This document shows positions 16,069 through 24,869 of a stretch of DNA of 35,810 nt, piece by piece. The notes under the pieces are model-generated. The model saw nothing but the letters and a program-made list of their open reading frames with translations. It searched no databases and was not told the origin of the DNA. Every line of letters begins with the position of its first letter. The stretch's first letter is position 1. The DNA comes from Bacteroidales bacterium (lineage in GTDB: Bacteria > Bacteroidota > Bacteroidia > Bacteroidales > UBA1556): the NCBI GenBank assembly GCA_029939445.1, contig JAOZSY010000004.1, positions 1-35,810 on the forward strand. Direction: 5' to 3'. Both the position numbers and the translations under genes were made by a program.

Positions 16069-16252
16069 ATTTATGCCTATTTGGACTAAAATAACCCACC
16101 ATATTGAGTTAATAATTAAGTGGTATTCTCACCGTTTTTAACTACTTTATATGGCAAGTTTCTCTTTGTTTTTTAACAAAAAGCAAGAAAAACAACAATA
16201 AGTTATAACAAAAATGTAATTATAGCTCACAAGTATTGTCATAAAAGTTTAT

Positions 16253-16260
16253 TATATTTG
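16253..16260 (+). promoter_or_regulatory. Candidate promoter of the T9SS cluster
   Basis: TATATTTG is an exact -7 match, 282 nt upstream of the porP ATG. A TTG at 16236-16238 is closer than the usual -33 spacing. AATATTTG at 16452 is a weaker alternative nearer the gene. Confidence 0.45.
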
Positions 16261-16542
16261 TATCGTAATAGTGAGGCTTAGTTAATTTGATGGTGTAGTT
16301 ATAGTTATTTATAAGATACAATAAATCAGTAGTATATAGCTACTTTTATTTGATTTTTTTATCATTATTTTAATTTTTAGAAGAGTAAATTTTGAGAATA
16401 AGAATAAGCTATGAAAAGTTATAAACATTACTGCTAATAGAATGATTAAAAAATATTTGCATTAATACTCTTTTATTAAATTATGTTAAACTTTTTTTTA
16501 TACTTTAGCCACTTGTTTATATACAAGCACAAACATAACAAT

Positions 16543-17520
16543 ATGAAACAGTTCTTATTAATGGTAAGCATAGTGTTTATTAGCGTTTTAGCCGTTGGTC
16601 AGCAAGATGTTCAGTACACAAATTTTATGTTCGCAAAGTCTAATTACAATCCAGGTTTTACTGGAATGGGAGATGGAATATGCATAAATGGCTTAGCTCG
16701 TCAGCAATGGATGGGTTATAAAGGTACTGATGGAGAGGGTGGAGCACCAGCTACATTCTATTTTTCGGCACAAAGTCCTGTGAAATTATTGTTGGGAGGT
16801 ATTGGTGTAACTGTTGTAAAGGACGAAATTGGTTTTGAAAGTAATACAAGTGTTAGACTTGCTTATGCTTTTCATCTAAAGCTTGGCGAAGGAAATTTAG
16901 GAGTTGGTTTAGCTGCAGGTTTTTTAAATAAACAAATTGATTTTACTAAATTTAGGCCAACTGATTCAAGCGATCCTTTACTACAAGGAGGTGCTGAAAG
17001 TGCAATGAGTTTTGATTTAGCTATGGGAGCACATTATAGTACCGATGATTATTATGTTGGTTTGTCGTTTACTCAATTGCAAAATTTATGGGGTGCGGAA
17101 GCTGAATTTGCTTCAGGAAATGACAATTTAGCAAATCCTGATTATATTAATCATACATATATTACAGGAGGTTATAATTATCAATTACCAATGATGCCTT
17201 CAATTATACTAAACCCTAATGTGTTAGTTAAAGTGGCTGGTACTTCATCGGCACAGTTTGATATTAATATGTTAGCTTGGTACAATAAACAAGTATACGC
17301 TGGCGTTACGTACAGAGCAACTGATGCTGTGTCTATATTAGCAGGGTATAAAGTTTTAGATGGCTTTTTAAAAGGTCTAATGGGTGGTGTATCATATGAT
17401 ATTACTACTTCAAAAATGAGTTCTGGAACCGGTGGTTCTTTCGAGATATTTGTAAAATATTGTTTTAATATCGAATTTCCACCAAAAAGTGAAAAACACG
17501 GAACTGTATTATATTTATAA
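16543..17520 (+). CDS. porP: PorP/SprF family type IX secretion outer-membrane protein
   Basis: From the ATG at 16543 the product has 325 residues, with signal peptide MKQFLLMVSIVFISVLAVGQ. It continues QDVQYTNFMFAKSNYNPGFTGM, the conserved N-terminus of PorP/SprF proteins, then amphipathic beta-strands and a C-terminal strand rich in aromatics. The family forms 14-strand outer-membrane barrels that interact with PorE and with secreted or surface filaments; PorP itself belongs to the T9SS core. The frame is open 20 codons further upstream to an ATG at 16483, but those residues (MLNFFLYFSHLF...) would precede the signal peptide and are rejected. It is followed after 64 nt by gldK, matching the porPKLMN order of Porphyromonas gingivalis. 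Confidence 0.88.
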   Translation: MKQFLLMVSIVFISVLAVGQQDVQYTNFMFAKSNYNPGFTGMGDGICINGLARQQWMGYKGTDGEGGAPATFYFSAQSPVKLLLGGIGVTVVKDEIGFESNTSVRLAYAFHLKLGEGNLGVGLAAGFLNKQIDFTKFRPTDSSDPLLQGGAESAMSFDLAMGAHYSTDDYYVGLSFTQLQNLWGAEAEFASGNDNLANPDYINHTYITGGYNYQLPMMPSIILNPNVLVKVAGTSSAQFDINMLAWYNKQVYAGVTYRATDAVSILAGYKVLDGFLKGLMGGVSYDITTSKMSSGTGGSFEIFVKYCFNIEFPPKSEKHGTVLYL

Positions 17521-17584
17521 ATAATTGAAACAAAATATTGGGAGTTTCGTAGAAGCTTCCTTCATATAAACGAAAAGTTGAATT

Positions 17585-19021
17585 ATGTCAATAAAAATTA
17601 TTAACAACTTGAAAAATGCACTAGTAGTTAGTGCATTAGTAGTATTTCTTGCATCTTGTGGAAGCGGTAGTGGAGAACTTACTGGTGTTCAAGATCGCGA
17701 TGAGTGGTATCAAGATGATCCTTATGGTATGCTATTTATTCCTATGGGTAGCTATAATATGGGTGCTTCTGAGCAAGATATTCTTTATGGTCAAGCAGGT
17801 CCTTCAAAAGTTGTTTCTGTTCAAGCATTCTATATGGATGAAACAGAGATTACTAATAACGAGTACCGTCAGTTTGTTAACTGGGTAAGAGATTCTATTG
17901 CTCACGTTATTCTTGGTGAACTAGGTGATGAGGAAATATTTGGTAATCACCTGAAACGAAATAAAGATGGAGATCCATACGAAGTTATGGAACAAGGTCA
18001 GATTCATAATCCAATTAATTGGGATGAAGAAATTCGCTATGGCGATATGGATGATTCGGAATACGAAAGTACAGTAACAATACTTGAAAATGAAGGTTTC
18101 TATATTCCAGACGAAATTCCTGGTACTAATAGAAGTCCTCGTTATTATCATATCCGTCAAGTTGATGTTACAAAACTTATGTTTTCGTACTATTGGATAG
18201 ACTTTAAGAAAGCTGCCTTAAGAAGTAGCCGTACTAATGGTCATTTCAGTAGAATGGAAGAAAGAGTTAACTTTATTAAGTATCGTAGTGATAATGTATA
18301 CCCTGATACTTTATGTTGGGTACATGATTTTGCATACTCTTATAATGAGCCAATGACTCAGAATTATTTTTGGCATCAAGCTTATGACAATTACCCTGTA
18401 GTTGGTGTAAGTTGGATTCAAGCTCGTGCTTTTAGTATCTGGAGAACAGGCATCAAAAGAAGCCATCATCAAAAGAAAAGTGCAACTTTCTGGAATGATT
18501 ATAGATTGCCATCAGAAAGTGAGTGGGAATATGCTTCTCGTGGTGGTTTAGAACTTAACCCATTTCCATGGGGTGGTCCTTATATCCGTAACTCTAATGG
18601 ATGTTTCTTAGCTAACTTTAAGCCTTTACGTGGTAATTATGTTGATGATGGAGGTTTCCATACATTAATAGTTGGACATTATGCTCCTAACGACTATGGT
18701 TTATATGATATGTCAGGTAATGTTGCTGAGTGGTGTGACGATTCTTTCGAAGAATCTGCTTATAGATTATCTCATGATATGAATATGTCTCTTTCTCGTT
18801 CAGTAATGGAAAATGGTCTTGAAGACGAAATGACTCCTGCACTTAAGCGTAGAGCTATTAGAGGTGGTTCATGGAAAGATGTTGGATACTATACGCACAC
18901 TAGTGCTCGTACATATGAATATCAAGATACAGCTAAAGCTTATATAGGCTTCCGTAATGTTCAAACTTATTTAGGTCGCGCGAAAGGTGACGGCCCTAAT
19001 TCATCAAACGTATATCAATAG
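17585..19021 (+). CDS. gldK: T9SS ring lipoprotein GldK/PorK (FGE-sulfatase fold)
   Basis: The 478-residue lipoprotein has lipobox LASC (Cys25) and a formylglycine-generating-enzyme-like domain: IPMGSYNMGASEQD, YMDETEITNNEYRQFV, VVGVSWIQARAFSIW, YRLPSESEWEYASRGG, GLYDMSGNVAEWCDDSF and RRAIRGGSWKD...GFRN. In true FGE the active-site cysteines lie just after the RGGS motif; here that stretch (SWKDVGYYTHTSARTY) has none, so it is a structural rather than catalytic member. GldK/PorK binds GldN/PorN to form the large periplasmic ring anchored to the outer membrane that surrounds the T9SS translocon. It begins the K-L-M-N series with gaps of 39-56 nt between genes. Confidence 0.95.
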   Translation: MSIKIINNLKNALVVSALVVFLASCGSGSGELTGVQDRDEWYQDDPYGMLFIPMGSYNMGASEQDILYGQAGPSKVVSVQAFYMDETEITNNEYRQFVNWVRDSIAHVILGELGDEEIFGNHLKRNKDGDPYEVMEQGQIHNPINWDEEIRYGDMDDSEYESTVTILENEGFYIPDEIPGTNRSPRYYHIRQVDVTKLMFSYYWIDFKKAALRSSRTNGHFSRMEERVNFIKYRSDNVYPDTLCWVHDFAYSYNEPMTQNYFWHQAYDNYPVVGVSWIQARAFSIWRTGIKRSHHQKKSATFWNDYRLPSESEWEYASRGGLELNPFPWGGPYIRNSNGCFLANFKPLRGNYVDDGGFHTLIVGHYAPNDYGLYDMSGNVAEWCDDSFEESAYRLSHDMNMSLSRSVMENGLEDEMTPALKRRAIRGGSWKDVGYYTHTSARTYEYQDTAKAYIGFRNVQTYLGRAKGDGPNSSNVYQ

Positions 19022-19077
19022 ATATTATAAATAACACACACAATTAAAATTAACAAAACAATTTAAATTATTTTATT

Positions 19078-19929
19078 ATGAGTATAGACAGCATTGTAAG
19101 AAGTAAAGGTTTTAAGAACTTTATGACTAAACTGTATGGTTTGGGAGCAGCAGTAGTGATTTTGGGAGCACTATTTAAGATTAATCACTATCCTGGTGCT
19201 GACCTTATGCTTATTGTTGGTCTTTTAACTGAAGCCGTAATATTTTTCTTTTCAGCTTTTGAAGCGCCTCACGTTGAGCCAGATTGGAGTTTAGTATATC
19301 CAGAACTTGCTGGTATGTACGAAGAGCATCATTCACATGAATTAGAAGCTATGATGGGTGGATCTTCTGATAAATCTGTTACTGAAGAATTAGACGATAT
19401 GCTTGAAGAAGCTAAAATCGGACCAGAACTTATCGAGAGTTTAGGATCAGGATTACGTAATCTTAGCGAGAATGCTTCTAATATGTCTGATATTAGTGAC
19501 GCTTCTGTTGCTTCTGGCGAATATGCTACTAGCGTAAGAAAAGCTTCTGATGAAATTAATATATTATCTGAGAACTATGTTGCTACATCTAATGTATTAA
19601 CAGAGTCTACTGAGAAAATTGCTAAGTCTGCAGAGGCTATTGATTTTACTGAAATTGATGGTAATGCATTTAACGAAGAAATTACTAAAGTTTCTACTAA
19701 CCTTAGTGCTCTTAATTCTGTTTATGAGTTGCAATTGCAAAACTCAAATAGTCAAACAGAAGTGTTTGATAAAATGGGTACTACTATGGAAAGTTTCTTA
19801 TCTAACCTAGAGCAGAGTGTAGCTAATACTGAAAAGTATAAGGTACAAGCTGATGAATTAGCTAAGAATGTAGAAGCATTGAATAATGTTTATGGTAATA
19901 TGCTTAACGCAATGAATGTTCAACGTTAA
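19078..19929 (+). CDS. gldL: T9SS inner-membrane motor protein GldL/PorL
   Basis: The 283-residue protein starts with two transmembrane helices (about 20-35 and 42-60) separated by the conserved KINHYPGAD turn. A glutamate (Glu52, in LTEAVIFFF) lies inside the second helix, probably equivalent to the proton-path glutamate of Flavobacterium GldL. The cytoplasmic remainder is acidic and helical (about 95-283) with coiled-coil character. GldL pentamers surround a GldM dimer and form the proton-motive-force-driven rotary motor that powers T9SS and, in gliding species, motility. Presence of the motor does not by itself prove gliding; no gldA/B/D/H/J genes are visible here. Confidence 0.95.
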   Translation: MSIDSIVRSKGFKNFMTKLYGLGAAVVILGALFKINHYPGADLMLIVGLLTEAVIFFFSAFEAPHVEPDWSLVYPELAGMYEEHHSHELEAMMGGSSDKSVTEELDDMLEEAKIGPELIESLGSGLRNLSENASNMSDISDASVASGEYATSVRKASDEINILSENYVATSNVLTESTEKIAKSAEAIDFTEIDGNAFNEEITKVSTNLSALNSVYELQLQNSNSQTEVFDKMGTTMESFLSNLEQSVANTEKYKVQADELAKNVEALNNVYGNMLNAMNVQR

Positions 19930-19972
19930 TCATAAATTAATTTAATTATAAACCATTTAAACATATAGCTCT

Positions 19973-21649
19973 ATGAGTGGAGGAAAAGAAACCCCAAGGC
20001 AGAAGATGATAGGTATGATGTACTTATTCTATACCGCACTTCTTGCTCTTAATGTATCTGCCGATATACTTAATGCGTTTGTACTTGTAAATGACAGTAT
20101 GACGCAAACGAATAATAATTTCGGTAAAAAAAATGAAGTATTGATGACAGCATTTGCTAATCAAAATATGAATAATCCTAAAAAGGTAAAACCATATTAT
20201 GATAAAGCAAAAGAAGTAAAAAGAATTTCAGATATTCTTGTTGCTGATATTAGACACGTAATTGACACTTTAATAATAGTAACAGAGTTTGGTAGTGAAT
20301 TTACTCAAGACTTTGTTTTTGAAGTAGGTGACGATCGTGATACAATTATTGATTTTGCACATAATATTCCTGTTGCATTTCTTACGGCTAAGGATAAATT
20401 TAATACGCCTATGCGTTTGTTGAATCCTGAGCATAAGATTGAATATTCTTATGATTTATCACAAAGACTAAAAAATAAGTTCGCGGCATATAATAAAGAA
20501 ATACTTAATATGCTTAGTGATGAAGACAAGAAAACTATTCAGTTAGGTTTGAATACTGAAGAAGTATATAACTCAATTGCTAGAGAATGGCAAGATTGGG
20601 AGTATAACTCATTTTATCATACTGTATTAGTTGCAGATATTGTACTTTTGAATAAGTATGTTTCTGAAGTATTAAATACTGAAGCAGAAGTTATAGGTAC
20701 TCTATATAGTTATATAGATGCTAAGAGTCTTAAGTTTGATGCGATTAGAGCGGCAGTAATTCCTGTATCAAATGTTGTGATTGCAGGTTCTGATTATGAG
20801 GCTGATATATTTGTTGCTGCTTATTCAGCTACTGAAATTCCAAAAGTAAGTATCAAAACAGGTGCTGATACAATGTCAATATCTGAAATATCAAATGATG
20901 GTATTATACAAATTCATGAAGCTACCAATGGAATAACTAAATTTAAAGTAAAAACTGGTGCAACTGGTGAATTTACTTATGCAGGTTATATCCAAATGAA
21001 AGATGCTGACGGAAATTATAAGCCATATTACTTTAATTCATCATATCAAGTAATAAAGCCTACTGCAACGGTATCTGCTGATGCTGTTAATGTTGTATAT
21101 CGTGGAATCCCAAATCCACTTTCTGCTTCTGCTCCTGGTTTTACTAATGATAAAATTAGATTAGGTGGTGGATCAGGTGGTAAACTTGTTTCTAAAGGTG
21201 GTGGACATTATATGTTTACTCCTGATAGAACTCGTCGTAAGGATGTTAAATTTTCTGTTAATGCAACCAAAGGAGATGGATCTACACAAAATATGGGTAG
21301 TTTTACATTCCGTGTTCTTCCAGTGCCTCCAGCAGTAGTTCGTTTGGCAGGTATAAACGAAGGAAGCGTTTCTAAAGGAGCTCTTAAAAGTCAAGGATTC
21401 TTAACTGCAAAAATTGAAAATTTCTTATTCGATCTACCATCTACTGTTGTTGAATTTAGAATTATGGTTACAGGTGGTAGCCGTGGTATGCTTGTAAATA
21501 AGAAAGTTAAAGGGAATAAGATTCCTGCTGATGTAATTAAGAAAATTTATAAGGCACCTAAGGGGTCTATGGTTTTAGTTAATAGCATAAAAACTCGTGG
21601 TAAAGATGGTATTAAAGAAGCATCTAGTATTACATTAACATTAAAATAG
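19973..21649 (+). CDS. gldM: T9SS motor protein GldM/PorM
   Basis: The 558-residue protein begins SGGKETPRQKMIGMMYLFYT, the highly conserved N-terminus with Arg9 and a single transmembrane helix (about 12-31) ending in an acidic residue (Asp31). The long periplasmic part carries the GldM N-terminal helical domain (to about 220) followed by four immunoglobulin-like beta domains (SNVVIAGSDYEADIFVAAYS, NVVYRGIPNPLSASAPG, FRVLPVPPAVVRLAG, then the C-terminal domain). As a dimer it couples the GldL ring in the inner membrane to the GldK/GldN ring at the outer membrane. It is somewhat longer than the Flavobacterium protein (about 515). It lies 43 nt after gldL. Confidence 0.95.
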   Translation: MSGGKETPRQKMIGMMYLFYTALLALNVSADILNAFVLVNDSMTQTNNNFGKKNEVLMTAFANQNMNNPKKVKPYYDKAKEVKRISDILVADIRHVIDTLIIVTEFGSEFTQDFVFEVGDDRDTIIDFAHNIPVAFLTAKDKFNTPMRLLNPEHKIEYSYDLSQRLKNKFAAYNKEILNMLSDEDKKTIQLGLNTEEVYNSIAREWQDWEYNSFYHTVLVADIVLLNKYVSEVLNTEAEVIGTLYSYIDAKSLKFDAIRAAVIPVSNVVIAGSDYEADIFVAAYSATEIPKVSIKTGADTMSISEISNDGIIQIHEATNGITKFKVKTGATGEFTYAGYIQMKDADGNYKPYYFNSSYQVIKPTATVSADAVNVVYRGIPNPLSASAPGFTNDKIRLGGGSGGKLVSKGGGHYMFTPDRTRRKDVKFSVNATKGDGSTQNMGSFTFRVLPVPPAVVRLAGINEGSVSKGALKSQGFLTAKIENFLFDLPSTVVEFRIMVTGGSRGMLVNKKVKGNKIPADVIKKIYKAPKGSMVLVNSIKTRGKDGIKEASSITLTLK

Positions 21650-21688
21650 TAATGTAATTACCGCTTTTATTTAATTAAAAAATGAATT

Positions 21689-22609
21689 ATGAATAAATTA
21701 GTTTTAGTAATAGTTATAGGATTTGCTTTTCTTTTTGGGAATGTGGCCAATGCGCAAGTATTAGATCCTGATTACGGACCAAGAGCGTGGAAGAAGGAGA
21801 ATACTAAACAAGAGGAGCCAATAGAGTTAAATCATATTCGTCAGGCCGATGTTACATGGGCAAAACGTATATGGAGAGAAATAGATTTGCGTCAAAAACA
21901 AAATCTAGTACTTTATTACCCTCTAGATTCGGCTACTTTAGGTAAGAGGTCTTTTATACAATTACTTGCTGATATGGTGAGAGAAAGTTATTTAAACCCA
22001 GGTCCTGATGCGCTTAAAGTTTATACTTCTTATGAATTAAAGAATTTAATGCCTCTTGATGAGCTTAAGAATAAACTAAGTTTCACTGATACTGTACCAG
22101 TTCTAGTTGATCCAGAAAATTGTATTATTGAAAGGCTTCCTAAATCTGTTGATTTCCAGAGTGAAGGTAAACCATTAGTTACAAAAATTGTACTAATGGA
22201 AGATTGGTTTTTTGATAAACAAAGATCAGTTATGGATGTTAGAATTCTGGCATTAGGTTTAAAAGTACCTACATTTGAGTCAGGTATTGATTTAAACGTT
22301 GTATGTGGCGATAATGCTTTTAATGGCTTTAAACCTATAGACAATGGTGAAGAAACCCTATGGTTCTTCTTCCCTGATTTGAGACATGATATGGCAACAA
22401 ATGAGATTTATAATCGCCATAATGATGCTCATAGAACTTCCTTTGACGATTTATTCTTAAAACGTATGTTCTCTAGTTATATAGTAAAAGAGGAAAATGT
22501 TTATGATAGATATATTCTTGATTATACTTCAGGAATGGATGCTTTATTAGAGGCTGAAAAAATTTCTGAAAAAATCAGAGAATACGAGATGGATTTCTGG
22601 GAGTATTAA
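21689..22609 (+). CDS. gldN: T9SS periplasmic ring protein GldN/PorN
   Basis: The 306-residue protein has a signal peptide (MNKLVLVIVIGFAFLFGNVANA, cleavage before QVLDPD). A GldN domain follows with IRQADVTWAKRIWREIDLRQ near residues 50-70, a motif typical of the family, and NGFKPIDNGEETLWFFFPDLR (about 210-230). GldN/PorN has no lipobox; it binds GldK to build the periplasmic ring and contacts the GldM C-terminus. It is the last gene of the cluster and is followed 22 nt later by a perfect terminator hairpin. No second gldN-like copy (gldO) is present. Confidence 0.94.
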   Translation: MNKLVLVIVIGFAFLFGNVANAQVLDPDYGPRAWKKENTKQEEPIELNHIRQADVTWAKRIWREIDLRQKQNLVLYYPLDSATLGKRSFIQLLADMVRESYLNPGPDALKVYTSYELKNLMPLDELKNKLSFTDTVPVLVDPENCIIERLPKSVDFQSEGKPLVTKIVLMEDWFFDKQRSVMDVRILALGLKVPTFESGIDLNVVCGDNAFNGFKPIDNGEETLWFFFPDLRHDMATNEIYNRHNDAHRTSFDDLFLKRMFSSYIVKEENVYDRYILDYTSGMDALLEAEKISEKIREYEMDFWEY

Positions 22610-22631
22610 TACCTAAAGAAGTTTAAAATAT

Positions 22632-22669
22632 AAGCTCATTTGTCTTTTGACAAATGAGCTTTTTTTTTA
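22632..22669 (+). terminator. Intrinsic terminator of the T9SS cluster
   Basis: AAGCTCATTTGTC (22632-22644), loop TTTT, and GACAAATGAGCTT (22649-22661) form a perfect 13-bp stem followed by a long T run. It closes the porP-gldKLMN unit. Confidence 0.92.
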
Positions 22670-22690
22670 GAAATATCCCTACTTTTTATA

Positions 22691-22698
22691 TATATTTG
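22691..22698 (+). promoter_or_regulatory. TAnnTTTG promoter box for recG
   Basis: TATATTTG matches the -7 consensus and ends 5 nt before the ATG at 22704, which predicts a leaderless or nearly leaderless recG mRNA. No TTG is seen at the -33 distance. Confidence 0.55.
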
Positions 22699-22703
22699 TT
22701 TTG

Positions 22704-24806
22704 ATGAATAATGATATTTTAAAATCTGATCTTACATATCTTAAAGGTGTTGGTCCTAAGCGTGCTAATGTGCTTGCTGCTGAATTGGGCATAAGAAATT
22801 ATGAGCAGATGTTGTCGTATTTTCCGTTTAGGTATATTGATAGAACGCAATTTCATAAAATATCGGATATACAAATAAATGAAACGGCAGTACAATTGAG
22901 TGGTAAAATAATTTCTATCGAAACACTAGGGAAAGGCAGAGCTTTACGTTTATCAGCAGTTTTGCAGGACGAAACAGGTTCTATGGAACTTGTTTGGTTT
23001 AGGGGTATAAAATGGATAAAAACTAAATTGGTAATAAATAAAGAATATTTAGTTTATGGTAAGCCTAGTAAGTTTGGAAATAAGTTCAATATTACTCATC
23101 CCGAAATTGATATTGTACAGGAAGATATAAAACTAAGTTCTAAGTTACAGGCTGTTTATAATTCAACAGAGAAACTTAGTAAGGCAGGATTAACAGGGAA
23201 AGGTATTGGCTATGTTTTTAATACATTATTGCCTCAAGTTAGTGCTGTAATTACTGAGAATCTTAATACGGATATTGTTGAAAAGTACGGTTTCATTTCT
23301 CATAAAGAGGCTATAGAGAAAATTCATCAACCTATAAATTATAGTGATATACAAAAGGCAAGCAATAGACTTAAATATGAAGAATTCTTTTTTATTCAAT
23401 TAAGTTTAATCGAGCAAAATTTAATTCGCAAAGAACAGATTCCAGGAATTTACTTTGGAGTAATAGGAGATAAGTTTAATGGGTTTTTTAATAATAATTT
23501 ACCATTTACACTTACTGATGCCCAAAAAAAGGTAATTAAAGAGATTCGTAACGACTTTTCTACGGGAAAACAGATGAATAGGTTATTGCAAGGAGATGTA
23601 GGGTCAGGTAAAACCCTGGTTGCTCTTATGACAATGCTCATTGCAAATGATAATGGCTATCAAGCAACTTTAATGGCACCAACAGAGATTCTAGCTCAGC
23701 AACATTTTGTTTCAATTTCTAAATTTTTGGAGGGCTTGAATGTTAATGTTGAGTTACTAACAGGTTCAACAAAAGCAGCAAATAGAAGAAAACTACATGC
23801 TGATTTGGAGAGTGGACTGATAGATATTCTCATAGGAACTCATGCGCTTATTGAAGATAAAGTAAAGTTTAATAATCTTGGCTATGTTGTTATTGATGAG
23901 CAGCATCGTTTTGGAGTTCAACAAAGAGCCAAATTATGGTCAAAGGGAAAATATATTCCTCACATTCTTGTAATGACTGCCACACCAATCCCTCGAACTA
24001 TGGCAATGACTATATATGGTGATTTAGATTATTCTGTAATTGATGAACTACCACCAGGTCGTAAGCCAATACAAACATATCATTATAGTGATGCTAAACG
24101 TATTGCGCTTTTTGGTTTTATGAAAAAGCAAATTGCGTTGGGTAGACAAGTTTATATTGTATACCCTCTAATTAATGAATCTGAGACTTTAGATTTAAAA
24201 GATCTCCAAGATGGATATGAAAGTATTAGTAGAGGATTTCCTAAGCCTGAATATCAAATAAGTGTGGTTCATGGTAAGATGAAAGCCAAGGATAAAGATA
24301 TTGAAATGCAACGTTTTAAGCGTGGAGAAACTAATATAATGGTTGCTACTACTGTTATAGAAGTGGGGGTTGATGTTGCTAATGCTACTATTATGGTTAT
24401 TGAGAATGCTGAGCGTTTTGGTCTATCACAATTACATCAATTGCGTGGTAGAGTTGGAAGAGGTGCTGAACAGTCCTACTGTATTCTTATGAGTAGTTAT
24501 AAGCTTAGTAATGAAGCTAGCATGCGGCTAGAGACAATGGTTAGGACTAATGATGGTTTTGAAATTGCAGAGGCAGATTTAAAATTGCGTGGCCCTGGCG
24601 ATATGGAAGGAACTCAGCAAAGTGGTGTATTAGATCTTCATATAGCAGATATTGTTAAGGATGAAGCCATTTTAAAGCAGGCAAGAGTAGACGCATTAGA
24701 GTTATTAGAGAAAGATCCTAAGCTTGAGTTTCCTGCTAATGAGCTATTGAAGATATACTACTTAAAAACTAAAGCTGCTAAAACTAATTGGGGAAGAATA
24801 AGTTAA
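22704..24806 (+). CDS. recG: ATP-dependent DNA helicase RecG
   Basis: The 700-residue helicase remodels stalled replication forks and branched recombination intermediates. It has an N-terminal wedge/OB domain (LKGVGPKRANVLAAELGI, YFPFRYIDR, ETGSMELVWFRG). The helicase core has Walker A GDVGSGKT (about residue 300), the DEQH box (about 400), TATPIPRTMA, VATTVIEVGVDV and QLRGRVGRG. The C-terminal part includes RGPGDMEGTQQSG. The ATG at 22704 is preferred over the TTG directly before it because the -7 promoter box ends at 22698. It is monocistronic, between the T9SS terminator and a palindrome before the convergent pyrE. Confidence 0.96.
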   Translation: MNNDILKSDLTYLKGVGPKRANVLAAELGIRNYEQMLSYFPFRYIDRTQFHKISDIQINETAVQLSGKIISIETLGKGRALRLSAVLQDETGSMELVWFRGIKWIKTKLVINKEYLVYGKPSKFGNKFNITHPEIDIVQEDIKLSSKLQAVYNSTEKLSKAGLTGKGIGYVFNTLLPQVSAVITENLNTDIVEKYGFISHKEAIEKIHQPINYSDIQKASNRLKYEEFFFIQLSLIEQNLIRKEQIPGIYFGVIGDKFNGFFNNNLPFTLTDAQKKVIKEIRNDFSTGKQMNRLLQGDVGSGKTLVALMTMLIANDNGYQATLMAPTEILAQQHFVSISKFLEGLNVNVELLTGSTKAANRRKLHADLESGLIDILIGTHALIEDKVKFNNLGYVVIDEQHRFGVQQRAKLWSKGKYIPHILVMTATPIPRTMAMTIYGDLDYSVIDELPPGRKPIQTYHYSDAKRIALFGFMKKQIALGRQVYIVYPLINESETLDLKDLQDGYESISRGFPKPEYQISVVHGKMKAKDKDIEMQRFKRGETNIMVATTVIEVGVDVANATIMVIENAERFGLSQLHQLRGRVGRGAEQSYCILMSSYKLSNEASMRLETMVRTNDGFEIAEADLKLRGPGDMEGTQQSGVLDLHIADIVKDEAILKQARVDALELLEKDPKLEFPANELLKIYYLKTKAAKTNWGRIS

Positions 24807-24813
24807 TTTATCC

Positions 24814-24859
24814 CTCAGTCTACAGCCTGCAGTCTGTTTTGCACAAACTGCCGACTGAG
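24814..24859. terminator. Palindrome between convergent recG and pyrE
   Basis: CTCAGTC (24814-24820) pairs with GACTGAG (24853-24859); inner bases CAGT and ACTG can extend the stem. It lies between the two stop codons and may act as a bidirectional terminator, although T-runs are short. The CAGTCTGC/GACTGAGAACTGA wording resembles a dispersed Bacteroidota intergenic repeat. Confidence 0.45.
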
Positions 24860-24869
24860 AACTGAATAT

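Larger units (their letters stand above)
16022..16542. other. Intergenic region upstream of the T9SS cluster
   Basis: About 520 bp without a gene. It contains the terminator of the topA operon (16032-16068), a TAnnTTTG box at 16253-16260, a near-match AATATTTG at 16452-16459, and a short CTTGT/ACAAG hairpin (16512-16527) just upstream of the porP ATG. The long leader could be regulatory, but no known riboswitch is recognised. Confidence 0.5.

Noticed and set aside
16483..16542. Upstream ATG giving porP 20 extra residues
   Set aside because: The extension would sit in front of a good signal peptide starting at the ATG at 16543, so the later start is preferred.
19619..19810. 63-residue frame inside gldL
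   Set aside because: It is an out-of-frame shadow with a low-complexity Leu-rich translation inside a conserved gene.
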